A DNA stretch of 64,000 nt from Lithospermum erythrorhizon (Eukaryota; Streptophyta; Magnoliopsida; Boraginales; Boraginaceae). A model generated the notes under the pieces. The model saw only the letters and a program-made list of their open reading frames with translations, did not search any database and was not told the DNA's origin. The translations under genes and the position numbers were made by a program. How positions within the stretch are numbered: position 1 is the stretch's first letter; each line of letters opens with the position of its first letter. Shown one piece after another: positions 1-12,144 of the stretch. The stretch covers positions 1,612,001-1,676,000 of the forward strand of contig JADFUC010001453.1 in assembly GCA_019722365.1 (NCBI GenBank). Reading direction: 5' to 3'.

Positions 1-767
1 GTAATTATTGTAATGTATGGCAAAGTAATGAGGTAATGCAAACGATCTCGTATAAGAGGATCAAGCCAAGACTGGCCTCAAATACTGATCATTGTGAAGT
101 TTGGGTCTCGTATATTGACAAGTTGTCGCAATTTAGTCCCCATTTTAACGAAGGTGTTAAAATTCTCGACGGCCAAATAATGAATTGAATCAAATTTCGA
201 ATAATTTTATAATTTCATAAACTTTAGACGATTAATTGTAAAATTTCTATCCAAAATAAACAATCAAATTTACAACCACCCCTTCCCCATCACCACCAAA
301 GTTCTCGCTTTTGGAGTTCTTTCCGAACAAATCTTTGCTTTTAAAGAAAGAAAAGATGTTGGATGACGAAGAACAAGCATTTAATTTCATAAAACGATAG
401 TCTCTGCTTAACCAAATCACGAAAAATAACATTTTCTTCAAAAAGCTCAACAATAGTACTCTCTGCCCCAAACATAATTGAAATAGAAATTTTTCCCACA
501 TGTTCATCAAAATATTAAGTTTACACCAAATTTGAACTCCAAACAAGTTTTGACCGTTAAATTTTAACGTCTCAGTTAAAATGGGAATTAAACTACAACG
601 TTTTTGCCAATATCTGGGACCAAACTGCAACAGCCTAACTATCCTAATTAAATCTAATCCTCGATCCCACTATCTAGGACCATTTCAGCAATTAGCTCGC
701 AAAGTAATTGCAGAACATCAAAGAATATCTTCCATATTAACATCTTTTATTTCTTTAAACAGATTCA
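1..767. other. Intergenic DNA, no gene seen
   Basis: AT-rich sequence with no codon pattern I recognise on either strand. The open stretch on the minus strand at 247-630 has no domain-like features. A possible splice acceptor (CAG) lies at the right end, just before the lectin-like fragment. Confidence 0.5.
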
Positions 768-1099
768 GGAACTATATGGACAGATGCTCAAATGGGCAAA
801 GCTACTTGAGCACAGACAAACATGGAAATGTGAAGCTTCATGCATTGGAATCCCTTGAAGACATGGGAGATGCAGACTGGAAATCTATCAATCCTCCTAA
901 GAAACTTAATCATCGCGAATTTCGGTTCTGGGTTAACCGAAGTACTGGAAAATGCCTTACCGTATCTGAAGGAAATGGAAAGAAACGAAAAGTTGGAGTT
1001 TCAACATGCAAGTTTGATGGTTCAAATCCATTCCAACTCTTTGCATTTCGGTTCCATTATCATAAATCATTCTGCTGTTGTGGCCTCAGAAATGAATAG
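768..1099 (+). pseudogene. Beta-trefoil (ricin-B-type lectin-like) gene fragment
   Basis: A short open stretch preceded by an acceptor-like CAG and ending in TAG at 1097-1099. The translation has the look of a beta-trefoil carbohydrate-binding subdomain: an FRFWVNRSTGKCLTV core, a glycine- and lysine-rich turn, a second cysteine and a hydrophobic FQLFAF end. In plants such domains occur, for example, at the C-terminus of some family 5 glycosidases; I infer this could be such a tail. No catalytic domain is visible upstream and the C-terminus differs from a normal end, so a truncated relic is more likely than a complete gene. The typical QxW motif is not visible. Family assignment is tentative. 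Confidence 0.33.
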
Positions 1100-1636
1100 T
1101 GATTTCCCGGTCACCCCCAACATCGACAAACATAATACATAGTAATTGATTAGAAAAGGTGGGTGGTAAAAATGTAGAGAACCCGAATGCTCGATTCAAT
1201 AAATAAGAGGACATAGGATCTGAACCAGACTCGAATGAATCCTGAGTCGGATTGTGGCAATTGTTCTGTTATTGTCTGACCTGGTTTTTTTTCTTCCATA
1301 CTTCTACGTGCACACAAGAAATGTGTTGCAGAACTGTGGAATATTACCTCCTAAAGGAATTCTCTGTTATCCCTACTAATTCCACTTTGGATCGTTTGTT
1401 ACGTTTTATTTGACCTCTCAGTTACGCTTGCTTAAAATCATGCATGATATGTGTCCTCGTGGTGGTGGATTATTGTTCATTTTATCTATATGCAACATTC
1501 TTAGAGAACTATAATCTAGCTGCTCATAAAATTGGAAAAATGCTAGACAGACAAAGTAAGCAACAACTAAACAGGAGGAGAAAATTGTTTTTAAATCCCT
1601 GTGATGGTCACATGATACTCTGTTCACATTAACGAT
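1100..1636. other. Intergenic DNA between lectin-like fragment and DapB
   Basis: No gene recognised. It probably contains part of the 3' flank of the minus-strand dihydrodipicolinate reductase gene. Confidence 0.4.
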
Positions 1637-1811
1637 TGACATATCTGCAAATAGGTAAAGGTAAACTGACCCTTCTCGTCTCATGTTACTAAAGATGACA
1701 TATCCGCAAATAGGTGAAGGTAAACTAACCCCTCTCATCTCATGTAACCGACGATGACATCCGCAAATAGGTGAAGGTAAAACTGGCCCATCTCATCTCA
1801 TGTTACCCTCC
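1637..1811 (-). repeat. 59-bp tandem repeat, three units, over the DapB stop codon
   Basis: Three direct units start at 1637, 1696 and 1755 with a period of 59 bp. Each holds the shared strings GCAAATAGGT, AAGGTAAA and TCTCATGT. The last unit contains the final codons and TGA stop (1793-1795) of the minus-strand DapB gene; the other two therefore carry decayed copies of the gene end inside its 3' untranslated region. Confidence 0.85.
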
Positions 1812-4800
1812 CGCAGGACATCAATCATGTCATAGATTTTCTTGTCTGCTTTTTCTTGAATCTGCAAGCACATAAGCCTCTCAGATTAAACAGCATAAAT
1901 GGCTAAAAACATTACATAATTGATACTCGTATTTGTTTAAATATGCTATAACGAAGGATCAACATTTGCCTATAGTGGATAAATATTTAAGACTGATGTA
2001 AAGGCTCAATCCAGACAGACTATGGCAGGGGTCTTATCATCGTAGTGCAAATAAAAACAATACACAAAGGTATGGATTAGGTCATTCAGATTTACGGTGA
2101 AATAGGAAATTGTAATGATAGTGCAATTGTGAAAGATAAAGACAAGAGTACCTTCTTTGCTAGAAAGAGAACAGCATCTACCGTTCCTTCTGCATAGATT
2201 GATCTACCACAAACATTGTGCTGAAACTCAAAACACACGCTGCAACAGAAATAGAATTTAATTTTCTGCTTACTAAGAAAAAGAAAACAAGTAGGGAGAA
2301 ATGGTTAGATATAGTACGTGTTGTCAGGTGATGTAAGATGATACATATGAAACGCATGGCCAGCTAAATACTGCTCAGGAACACCGATCACCTCAACCTG
2401 TTCCCTAGGATCCCGTATAAGTTTAATCTAAGACACAAATGTCAAAAAATGGATTAGTAATTATCACATGAAAATGAAGCTAACAAAGATAATCCTATAC
2501 AACCCTTTACCAATGGTAAACTTGTAATATTGGCAGAAAAAATGAACATGGAGTGGTATCTAGCGATACAACTCAAATTACATGATTTGAATTGAGGCGA
2601 ATGGTAACCTAACATGAACATGAACCCCCAATGCCTCTTAACTAAGCAGGGGGGGGGATGGTTTTATAGTACACAGCCCCGATGATTTGGTAACCTAACA
2701 AAACAATATATTTTAAAATGTCACTCATATTATCACTCTATCAAAGGGTTAAACATATCATTTTTAAAATAGTGTGAATGAACACTATATGGGAACTCAG
2801 AGTATCCCAATACAATCTTTATTCGTCACTATGACAATTAACATTAGGTACATACAAACACACAGCTCAATTAGTAGGACTACATGGTGACCTCAATTCC
2901 TCAAGTTCTGGAAACATATAAGACAAAGATATCAGAATTTTTACAGTGTACTGTTCATAACAAGTGTAAATGTCAATGAGGGTGTTCAGCGAATCTTTTT
3001 TTATGTGACTTATAGACCAAGAAGGACCATCTCCATAGTCATTGAATCTCTTTTTTCCACAATTTAACAAGTAGTGGTTTTTGTGATGATCAATCAACAT
3101 GGAAATTAGGACAAGTTAAATGTTAAAACACACCTCATCCATGTCAAATGAAACACCTAACTTCTGAAAGCAAGATATAACGGCCTTGGCAGTTCCTGAT
3201 GCATCCAACTTGCTAGCTTGATGGGATTCCGACACCTAAATGATGTACAAAACAGCAAAGGTCATGCAGATGATAATCAGCAGAAAACCTGTTTCTTTAG
3301 ATGCAGATGGAGAGAAAAGAAAAGGCAAACAGGATCTCCATCACAAATAAATTATAGTAAGGTGGAAAATAAGCCAACCCAGATTTAAAGGCTAAGTCAT
3401 ACACCCACAAATATTTATCGAGCTACCAGGTTTCAAGGAAGAGAAAGCTCTCCAAGATCAAACAATCATTCTAGATGGCCGAAGAGTTGCATCTATATGG
3501 TCGCTAGATTAATCTGCTTTACAACTAGCTTTGACTGTAAAACCTTCACGAGAAATTTATTATCATTAACTATCGATTTCCCCAAGCTTGGCATCGTGAA
3601 CTTCAGTAAGAAAACAGTGTGGAACTGAAACCATGTCTATAGATGAGTACCTGCAGATTATAACCAGAGAAAGCTCCAGGAAATTGTTCGGACATAATCT
3701 CCATTGCTGCAAGAAAAGCGACCACCTAGGCAAAAGCAGAAGTGTATAACTTTACAATGAATCAGGCAAGATCCGGCATGGTGCAACAAGTGTGAGGCAA
3801 ACAAATCATTGAGTAACCAGAACCTGTTTCCCCATTTGGGGTGAGATAACAGCATAAATCTTTGAATCTGTTACATTTTTATACAACAGTTCCCTGTCTC
3901 CACCAGTCGTTCCCATTACAAAAGGAACCATCACTTTAGAATATAGTTCTGCATTTCCTGTAATCGTGTATTGCAAACAGTTTAGAAAGCAAAAATTAAT
4001 TTTTTGTAAGCAAAATATATTATCTGCAAGCAGGTTAGCACTAAAAAATCACAACAACAACTTGCCCCAATTCCTCTAAAGGGGCTCCCATCTATGCGGG
4101 GTAAGGGTATGCGTGGTCTTATCCATATGAAAAGTTGTTTCCAAATTGACCCAACATGAAGGGAAAAGATTATCCACTACTTTACAATAGATAAGAAGCC
4201 TTGGAGGTGTAGTGAGCACCAAAACATCACTAAGACACCAAAAATAGATTAACAGTTCTTACTAGAAACTCATGAAAGGAATATAATTTCCATCTAAAAA
4301 AGTTTAATTTGCTTGCAGTATTTACACCCTTAATCGAGAGTCAAGGATACATATAATTACCATTAACTGCAGCTGGAATGGTGTAGTCAACAACAATCAA
4401 GTCAGGGTAGTCTTTGAGGGCAGCAAATAGAACATTTTCTCTATCAGAAGGACCGTGCACTTTAATCTCCCTACCACCTACTTCAATCATTTTCCCCTCA
4501 TCATCTGGACCACCAAATGATACGGGAACTGTTTGAAGACCAGCATTGATCGCTGCTTCAAGAACTGCTCTGCCCATTTTTCCAGTACTACCATTCACCT
4601 AGGAGAACATTTCAAGACAACGAATACCAATTAATAATTGTGTAACCCTTTGTACATAACTGTTATGTCTGTGGTGTTGCTTTTAAAAGGTCTAGTAACT
4701 TACTTTGCTAGGCATTCCTTGTTAAAGAATAAGATTGGCATAATAAAAAACTTAACTTTAAAGTTATTTGATAACCAATTATAATTGAAAATTAGATTAA

Positions 4801-5628
4801 AATGGTTGCTGCTATATAATGTGCAAGTTACCCATTTTCACAGTAGAACCATTCACCAGGGATAACATTTGAAGATCATGAATGAAAGCTACTCCAACAA
4901 CGCTCTAGAATATTACCCTGGTAAGTATGATGGGATTTGGGGGGATTGTAGGCAGCACATTCTGTGATAAATATAGAGTCCGCTTCAAATTTAATTCAAC
5001 ATGAAGTGCAAACACTATCTACTTCATGATAAGAAAAGACTTGAAGGTAGTGTTATAACAATAAGATTGGTACACTAAAAAAACTCAACTTTCAAATCAC
5101 ATGATAATCATTAATAAATTGAAAAATATATTAAAATGGTTGCTTCCATATACTCCATTCAATCATTTCAATTGATATTTTCGGTTTTCAAGTCGAAACT
5201 TTGACATGAATAAAGAAACAATTTTTTTTAATTATACAGCAATAAAAACAAATACAGTAATATCAATTATATATATAGAAAACAAAAACTAGTTTACGGT
5301 TAAAGTTTCAACATGAAAACCAAAAACGTCAATTAAAATAAATGGAAGTTGTTACTGTGAATGGAAAAAAATGAATTAAGGTAGGTACCATAATGGGAAC
5401 ATTAATCTTGGGTTTAGCAACCACCACCGAATCGGACAACACTACAGGGGTTGAAGCAGCCATAACCAAACTTGATTTTCCACTTTTCTTCTTCATTAAA
5501 CCTAAGCTTTCAGAAAAATAATTTGTTGATATTCCCTTAGGCATTTCAACAAACAGGTGGTGGGTACTGTCAGACCTCTGCGTAAGGCACGAATAACTCG
5601 AAATTGGAACTTTTACAGCAAAAGCCAT
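1793..5628 (-). CDS. DAPB: 4-hydroxy-tetrahydrodipicolinate reductase, chloroplastic
   Basis: Reduces 4-hydroxy-tetrahydrodipicolinate to tetrahydrodipicolinate with NAD(P)H, a plastid step of diaminopimelate/lysine synthesis. Eight exons read in one frame: 5389-5628, 4361-4598, 3824-3957, 3651-3725, 3134-3235, 2318-2427, 2152-2239 and 1793-1861, giving 351 residues, the usual plant length. Residues 1 to about 75 are a Ser/Lys-rich transit peptide; the Rossmann motif VNGSTGKMGRAV begins exon 2; FVMGTTGGD and SPQMGKQ follow, then the substrate-domain sequence SESHQASKLDASGTAKA. An upstream in-frame ATG exists at 5790, but 5628 (MAFAVKVPISS) gives the expected transit peptide. All introns are GT-AG. 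It is not the DapB-like CRR1 protein, which lacks this glycine motif as I know it. The frame appears intact. Confidence 0.93.
2620..2690 (+). repeat. SINE-like fragment in DapB intron
   Basis: Contains CCCCAATGCCTCTTA, the left part of the SINE family seen better at 38160-38330, preceded by the same ACATGAACATGAAC-type run found before the fragment at 43480. Too short and diverged for certainty. Confidence 0.3.
4045..4175 (+). mobile_element. Au-like SINE copy in DapB intron 2
   Basis: Reads from the CAATTCCTCTAAAGGGGCTCC-like left end (given here in part), through a GCGGGG/GTGGTCTTATCC segment, to GTTTCCAAATTGACCCAACA. The layout matches the other copies in this window (18235-18345, 38160-38330, 40180-40335, 49095-49240). 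Resemblance to the angiosperm Au SINE (a CTTAxCC core followed by GGCTGTTTCC) is from general knowledge. Confidence 0.6.
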
Positions 5629-5799
5629 TGCTATTGAGTATTGAGCTAAGTTCCCTAGCTGAAGATATAACACCTGAAGAAGAAGGAACTGGTTGATATA
5701 GAGGAGAAAAAGGTCCAAACTTTGGTAAACTTGAGGAGTTTGTGATGCAGCATTGTCAAAATAATTGTACTCCGTAGCATTTATGTGCATTTTTTTAAC

Positions 5800-6323
5800 T
5801 GTTCACGCGAAGTGCCGTGTGACAGGCTCGACGAAAAATGTGTTGATAGGCTGTCATCGATTTGTTAATTCGATACCTCATCAGTTGACTAATATATCAA
5901 AAAAATTGACTTATTAGTTATCGATTGATAATAGAGTCATATTATAAAAAATATTGGTTCATATCATAAACACATGGGTAACGAATTGATAAAGTTACAT
6001 TACATTGTTAAAATTTGATTTGTTTGTGCTTTTATGCAAAAATTAAGAATAAATTAACCGGATTTAAGTTAATTGCTCGAATTGATAAAGTCACATTATA
6101 ATTGCTTGAAATGCACGGTCAAAATCATTATTATACCAATTGGAAATAGTTTTTAATTCGGCATAAGCTGCGTAAGGTAAATTTAAGTTGGTGGAGTAGG
6201 TGAATTTGTTGTGTCCATAAGATATTGAGTTTGATTCCCCTACACTTTTTTAATCGAACATTTAACGTATTGAAACTTCACCAATACATAGTATAAATTG
6301 CCCGATATCAATGCTTCGAAAGA
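5800..6323. other. Divergent intergenic region DapB / lumazine synthase
   Basis: About 0.78 kb separates the two divergent start codons at 5628 and 6405, so this interval should hold both promoters. It is AT-rich; I see no motif strong enough to call. Confidence 0.4.
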
Positions 6324-6404
6324 ATGGCGGTTGCGATAGTCACAAAATGTTTGGCCAACATTCACTTTAGATACTACTCATTTTTACTTCATCAAAAACA
6401 AAAG

Positions 6405-9400
6405 ATGGCATTTTCAGCTGCAACATCTTCAGTCAAACATGTCAACTGCAATTTACCTCCATCTTCATCACAACCAATTTCTCTTACACCCTTTTCGTTG
6501 ACTTTTGTTAGCAAACAGTCAACCCCATCTTCAGTTTCTTCCTCAATTCAATTCCAATCAAGCAATAATAAAGGAGTTGACTTTGGTTTGACTTTTTCCA
6601 AAAATAATCGATCAAATTTTGCTTGTACAGAAGCTGTTCGTGTTCTTACTGGTTCCCTCACTTCTACTCAAGGCTTCAAATTTGCCTTGGTGGTATTGTG
6701 TAGTTAATCATTTTTGTCCCAAAAAGATTGTCCAGTTTGTTTTTTGATTGTCAAAATTAACTAATTTTGTAGTAATTGATACAGATATATTTAATTTGAC
6801 ATTAACATTGTCATTTTAATAGTTAATATGTAGCATTTGTTATATGTTTCACTAAATACTCCCTAAGTATCATTTTAATTGATTGTTTAGGATTTAATTA
6901 TTGTATTTTTTTGTTGATTGTTTAGAGAAAAAAATGATTTTTTCCTTTATCATTGGTTGATAAATTTTTTCCTCCTATTATCACTAATTGATAATCTTAT
7001 ATGTCCTACTATCTTATTAATAAAGTGCTTTTGAGCTATATGATCAACTAAAAAAATGCGGAGGGAGTATTATTCAACACATAAAACCAAATTAAAGTAA
7101 GATGTATCCCGCTAGCTGGGATAAGTTATATGAATACGACGTCTTTGATATGCCATGACATGTTAAGTCCATGAACTCTAGGTACTTCGATATAGTTCCG
7201 TTCAACACATACATATACAAAACTATTCGAATGCAAAGTTACAAAAGTCGACCATCAAGATTCTAAAGTTGACTATCTTTCTTTTAGGCTTGAGGGTATT
7301 TGTATGGAGGTTTAATTTGAGGATGTATACTGTTAGTTATTGCATTGTTATGGTATTTGTGGTGGAATAACTTGAATATTGAATTTTTATTGAATGTGGC
7401 CATTTAGAAATGAAACATAGAGACCAATCTTAGGGTGTTGCAAGTAAAAGCATAGATTTGGACTATTGAGTCTTTTCAGAGTGTATCTGTTGTTTGTAAT
7501 CATTGCCAATATATGATTTTCTTTTCACTAATATGCTGATATAAAGATTGGATTTTGGTACTCAATCAAGTGAAAAGATTAAATTTTTAATAGTTAAATT
7601 TTCCTTGTAGCAAGTTTTTGTGTGTGTGTGCTCTGAGTTTGGTTTACTTCTGTCGCGGTTCGCCTGTTGTTATCTTGGCAATTCAAATTAGTTAAGAAAA
7701 TTGTAAAAGATCAAATTAGTTATTTTGGTCACTGTAGAGTTTACAAGAATATATCCTTTTTTATTGGTGTACTAGTTAAGAAAATTACGGGGGAAGATAT
7801 AAATGCATAATCTGGGAATTAGTTAGTTAATTAGGGATTTACTAATCGCATGTGAAATTTTTGATAAATTCAACGAATAAGGGAGGTTTGGGGGAATGTT
7901 TACACTTCTTTATCTGGTTTACTGTAGTAGTTCTATACAATTCTATTTGTGTGGACGGGGAGATATTTTCAACTGCTATACTATATTCTGTCCCCACTAT
8001 AGTTGCATTTGGTTAGTCAAACTTGTGCATTTGAATCATATTAATCAGCTGGTGGATGAATTTATAATTGGATTATTTTTGCCATCTGGTTTTGACAATG
8101 TTATTTTTAATGCAAAGGTTGTTGCACGGTTCAATGAAATTATCACTAGGCCTCTGTTGGAGGGAGCTTTGGATACCTTCAAGAAGTACTCTGTGAAAGA
8201 TGAAGACATTGATGTATACTTCTCACCATCCTTTACTTTTTCTTTTGATAGCTTACATTGTCCACACAATTTTTATAGCTAGTTCTCCAAGTTTTGTCCT
8301 CTGCGAATTATGAGTTGTGTCACCAGATAGTATATGGTCTTCACGAATCGGAACTGCTAATAATTATATTTTGTCAAATGCTGATGATCTAGTCCTAATG
8401 TCTGCATTCCTTTCCTTGTGATGTGTCAATTACGTATTCAGATCTGTTTGCAAGAGAATATTCTAAAATAACCGACAATATAGAGTTTTCTCGTCTTAAG
8501 CAGAGGAATTTATGTTCATCTGGATATGAAATTGGTTAGCTGCTTCTTAATCATTACCGTCCTTGTCTTTTGCACCAGGTTGTGTGGGTTCCTGGAAGTT
8601 TTGAAATTGGAATTATCGCAGAAAAGCTTGGTATGTCTGGAAAGTACAATGCAATTGTGTGCATTGGTGCTGTGGTATGTTAATCTTTGATACATATACG
8701 TGGTTTCTATGTGATTTTTCCATGTTCTTATCCCCCCCTTACTCAATTTTGTTTTTTTGTCCATTCCCCATTTTAAACGCACTAGTCGTCATTGAGTTTA
8801 GACTTGAGTTGTGATCATATTAGACTCTATCTTCCTTTTTGGTTCATTGAGTTTATCAGCGTTTAATATAACTTATTTGATTCTATTTTTCCGTCCTTCC
8901 TAATAGAGTTTACATGATTATGAAGTTAAAGGTTTTTCTTCTACTTACATTTGATCTATATTTGAATCAGAAAATTGAGTGCTTACTTGTTTCTCATGGT
9001 GGTCATGTGTAGATAAGAGGTGAAACCACCCACTACGATGCGGTTGCTAATTCAGCAGCATCTGGAGTGCTCAATGCAAGCCTGAAGTCAGGTCCTGGCA
9101 CTTTATTGGAATAAAAGCTTAATTAGCTAGTTAAGGGTATATTGTTGTGAAAACATTCCCAGATAACAGAGAGTATGCATGTGAACCTGTGGAAACAGAT
9201 ACTACCTCCATCAGTCCATTCCTAAAAGATTGACCAACTTGGTTTTTCAACGGTCAAAATTAACAAACTTTGTGATCATTATTGACTCACACGACATCAA
9301 ATGTGAATCAAAGTCAATAATAAAGTAGGTTGAAAATACTATATGTTGACCTTGGTATAATTATCAAGGATGATGATCATTGGAATGGGCAGTGAAAATC

Positions 9401-10316
9401 TGAACAACTTTCTAAGAAATATTCACATTGGTTCACAGAGTGAAAGAAGTGATAATGGCTACAGAAATCAATTGAACATTGCTACATTATAATTATCCAT
9501 GTTTTTGTGGCATATCATCGTCTTGTTATTCACCAAAATTTTTTCTGCAGTCTATTAATAAAGGTTTTTAAAGAAATGCAGGTGTTCCATGCGTCTTTGG
9601 TGTATTGACAACTGAAAATATGGAACAGGTAAACAGAAAGATCCACCCTCTTCGATATTTTTTCCCTTACCCCCCTTTACATGAGAATGGAAAATAATAT
9701 GAAGTGCAACCCCCTCGCCGCCGGCATTGTTGCAGGCTATGAATAGAGCAGGTGGTAAATCAGGAAACAAAGGCGCTGAAGCAGCTCTGACTGCTGTAAG
9801 TGTCTGTTGTCAAACTTGATGTCATTCGTCTTGTTATGAATTTCATGTTCACTCTGATGATATACTCGAACATCACTCAATTTATTCTAGATGTGAGGTT
9901 TCCTCAGGTGCTGTAATCATTCCACCATGTTTAAGTTGCATTTGGAGTTCCCTTTCAATTAATCTGAAAGAATAACAAGTTCCGAAACATAATTCATTTA
10001 GATTCATGTGCAATGAGTTATCCATATATATGTTAGTCTAAATTGCAGAAGAATTTGGTGAGGTTTGTGATTTATCATGTGATATTCTTCCCTCAGGAAC
10101 TTTAATTCTACTAGCTTCTGTGATTTCAACCAACCGTACTATACTTCTTTAGCAATTGCCTTCTAAATCAATGAACTGTTAAGTGTAAGAAATACAACCT
10201 AGAACATCAAGTAATTATTGTGTATTTCGTGTATATCGACTGCTTAAAATCTGTATTTTATGTTGCCAACTTTGCAGATTGAGATGGCTTCATTGTGCGA
10301 GCATCATCTGAAATAG
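6405..10316 (+). CDS. COS1: 6,7-dimethyl-8-ribityllumazine synthase, chloroplastic
   Basis: Condenses 5-amino-6-ribitylamino-uracil with dihydroxybutanone phosphate, the penultimate step of riboflavin synthesis in plastids. Seven exons: 6405-6689, 8118-8213, 8579-8674, 9013-9091, 9582-9628, 9736-9795 and 10278-10316; the sum is 702 nt, 233 residues. About 80 N-terminal residues are Ser/Thr-rich transit peptide. The enzyme core shows [36 protein letters not shown] and the end [10 protein letters not shown]. An in-frame ATG at 6324 would add 27 residues; 6405 (MAFSAATSS) is the more typical start. At the end of exon 1 two overlapping donors exist (after 6689 or 6692), giving FALVVARF or one extra valine. 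Retaining intron 4 would stop translation within a few codons. Arabidopsis calls its homologue COS1. Confidence 0.93.
6712..6800. mobile_element. MITE-derived fragment (TCCCAAAAAGATTGTCC family)
   Basis: Begins just after the end of lumazine synthase exon 1 with GTCCCAAAAAGATTGTCCAG. The same string occurs at 22135, 31771 and 35271, and a diverged form at 9218. It corresponds to the inner terminal sequence of Stowaway-like elements; the outer CTCCCTCCGT end is missing here. Confidence 0.5.
6855..7071. mobile_element. Stowaway-like MITE in lumazine synthase intron 1
   Basis: Starts ACTCCCTAAGTATCATT and ends ATGCGGAGGGAGTAT, an imperfect inverted pair of the Stowaway-type terminus CTCCCTCCG, flanked by TA dinucleotides. 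About 215 bp, AT-rich, non-coding. Confidence 0.55.
9200..9375. mobile_element. Diverged MITE relative in lumazine synthase intron 4
   Basis: Contains CTACCTCCATCAGTCCATTC followed by CTAAAAGATTGACCAACTTG, a diverged version of the Stowaway-like terminus plus the AAAAGATTG string. The right end is not clear. Confidence 0.4.
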
Positions 10317-10319
10317 AAG

Positions 10320-10779
10320 TCTAGCTTATTCCCCAGTCCCCACATCGTCGAGCTGGAGGAGGCCTAATCTTTACTGTGCATTTTGCTTATGCAAGCTGTT
10401 GTCAGTTATGTGCAGCAACATGTAAGTTAAATCTTGTTTTCCCCTACAACAGGGATAAAATTACTGTCATTGTCGACGCGAGTCCATCGTTGCACAAACC
10501 TCATCCTCTCTTTCCTTCTCTTTGTCATCCTACTAGTTTATTTGAGCATTATGGAGAGGTGAAGCAACTATTTTCCGTTCATGTATTGTAATAAATGTTT
10601 CCTACGCCTTCAATCGAAATAAATGTTTTACATTACATAAATAGTAATTTAAATCAACATCGTTCCTTTTTTTTCAAAACATTTATGATCAAACTAAGAA
10701 AACATAAATAGTAGTAATTAATTTAGTTGATTATAATCATGCTAGACTGCTAGCCATATATTGTAGAAAAAACTAACAA
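10320..10779. other. 3' flanks of convergent genes
   Basis: Lumazine synthase and the UGT gene end tail to tail here. AATAAATG strings near 10590 and 10620 could serve as polyadenylation signals for the plus-strand gene. No further gene. Confidence 0.4.
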
Positions 10780-12144
10780 TTACTGATTTGCCAAAAACAT
10801 GTTCAAATTCTTAAATGAAGAACCTTCATCTCTAACAGCCTCCAATGCTGAATTTCTCCATTTCAAAGCATTCCCCCTAATCCTTTCCCCTTCCTCCTCA
10901 CTCCCCATTACAATATCCAAACACCTCCTCATTTCCTTCCTCTCCACCACACCTTCATTATTAGGCCTTGCCCTCACCCCATTGCACCAAACCTCTTCCA
11001 CTAGTTTTGCATTTGTTGGTTGGTCAGAATAATGAGGATACCCCACAATAGGGACCCCAGCAACTATACTCTCCATTATTGAATTCCATCCACAATGCGA
11101 CACAAAACACCCTGTAGCTTTGTGTGCAAGAACTTCAACTTGTGAACACCATTGAACAATCAACCCTTTTTGAAGCATGCCCTTTACTCCCTCATCATCA
11201 TCCAAAGAAGATCTTATCACCAACAAAAAGGGCTTTTCGATTTCGATTAGGCAATGCAATATTTCCTCCTTCTCTTCTTTCTTCATCTGCACAAAACTCC
11301 CAAATGAAACATAAATTACCGACTTCTCTTCTTGTGTGTCTAACCATTCAAGATAGTCTTCCTTGCTTTCGATCAATTCGCAACCAAAAGAGTTGTCTGA
11401 AATATCAATGCCATCCGAAAACTTAGAGGGAATAAAGGGTCCAATTGGGATTACATTTACATCATTGAAAGATTTGAGAATTTGGTGTTCTAATTCATCA
11501 AATGTGTTGATTAGTACACAAGGTTTGGACTCTTGTTCCAAGACTTTTATGTGTTCTTGAAAATGAGGTGTATTTATAGAGTACAGTGGATCACCAGTAA
11601 ACAAGAAAGTAGGGATCTCATTGCATGAAAACAGGGGCAACCCTGGAAATTCAATGGAAAATGAGGGTTCGTAACTTGAAACTTTCTTACCAAAAACACC
11701 ATCATGGCTATTGAAAAAACGATGGTAGAAAGCAAAAGATGTAGCACATTGAATAACAAGAAATGCCGATGGCACATGCACTTCACGTGCCACCTTGGCA
11801 GCCCATGGGAGCATCAAGGTGTAGACAATGTAGGTAACTGGGTAGCCTTCATTGGCCAATGTGGTTAGGAGGGACTTCAGGCTTCCAGGAGCCACTTGGT
11901 TTAGTTTGGCCATATATGTGGTGAAATCATTATCCCATTCAGTGGCCTCATCTTGGCCATCAGAAAATGATGCAAAATGGAGACCTTCATGAATTGGGAG
12001 GTTCTTCAGGCGGCGGAGGCCACTAACCGTGGTGGTAAAGGTGGCGCGTACTCCTTTACGTGCTAGGATTTTGGCAAGTTGGAGAGTAGGATTAAGATGG
12101 CTTTGAGCAGCCAGGGAGATGATGAGAAAATGGTGATGGCTCAT
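10780..12144 (-). CDS. UDP-glycosyltransferase, UGT75-like (family GT1)
   Basis: Single-exon gene, 454 residues, the normal length for plant UGTs. These enzymes move sugar, usually glucose, from UDP-sugar to small acceptors in the cytosol. The N-terminal acceptor domain begins HHHFLIISLAAQSHLNP with the catalytic histidine at residue 16. The C-terminal PSPG box runs about residues 331-374: it starts WCSQ, contains HCGWNS and ends YPHYSDQ; the final Gln usually goes with UDP-glucose use. The stretch YIVYTLMLPWAAKVARE resembles UGT75 proteins (anthocyanin, abscisate and indole-acetate glucosyltransferases). The acceptor cannot be told from sequence. Odd points: Ser replaces the usual Gly before the catalytic His, and no Asp sits at the usual charge-relay position, as in other UGT75-type sequences I recall. 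Confidence 0.93.
   Translation of the reverse strand: MSHHHFLIISLAAQSHLNPTLQLAKILARKGVRATFTTTVSGLRRLKNLPIHEGLHFASFSDGQDEATEWDNDFTTYMAKLNQVAPGSLKSLLTTLANEGYPVTYIVYTLMLPWAAKVAREVHVPSAFLVIQCATSFAFYHRFFNSHDGVFGKKVSSYEPSFSIEFPGLPLFSCNEIPTFLFTGDPLYSINTPHFQEHIKVLEQESKPCVLINTFDELEHQILKSFNDVNVIPIGPFIPSKFSDGIDISDNSFGCELIESKEDYLEWLDTQEEKSVIYVSFGSFVQMKKEEKEEILHCLIEIEKPFLLVIRSSLDDDEGVKGMLQKGLIVQWCSQVEVLAHKATGCFVSHCGWNSIMESIVAGVPIVGYPHYSDQPTNAKLVEEVWCNGVRARPNNEGVVERKEMRRCLDIVMGSEEEGERIRGNALKWRNSALEAVRDEGSSFKNLNMFLANQ

Noticed and set aside
247..630. 127-residue minus-strand open frame
   Set aside because: No family resemblance, no splice context and AT-rich composition like the surrounding non-coding DNA.
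1637..1811. Regularly spaced short repeats as a CRISPR-like array
   Set aside because: Plant nuclear context, contiguous units without distinct spacers, only three units.
10799..11786. Several open frames overlapping the UGT gene
   Set aside because: They are other-frame readings of the UGT coding exon; the 454-residue frame has every family motif.
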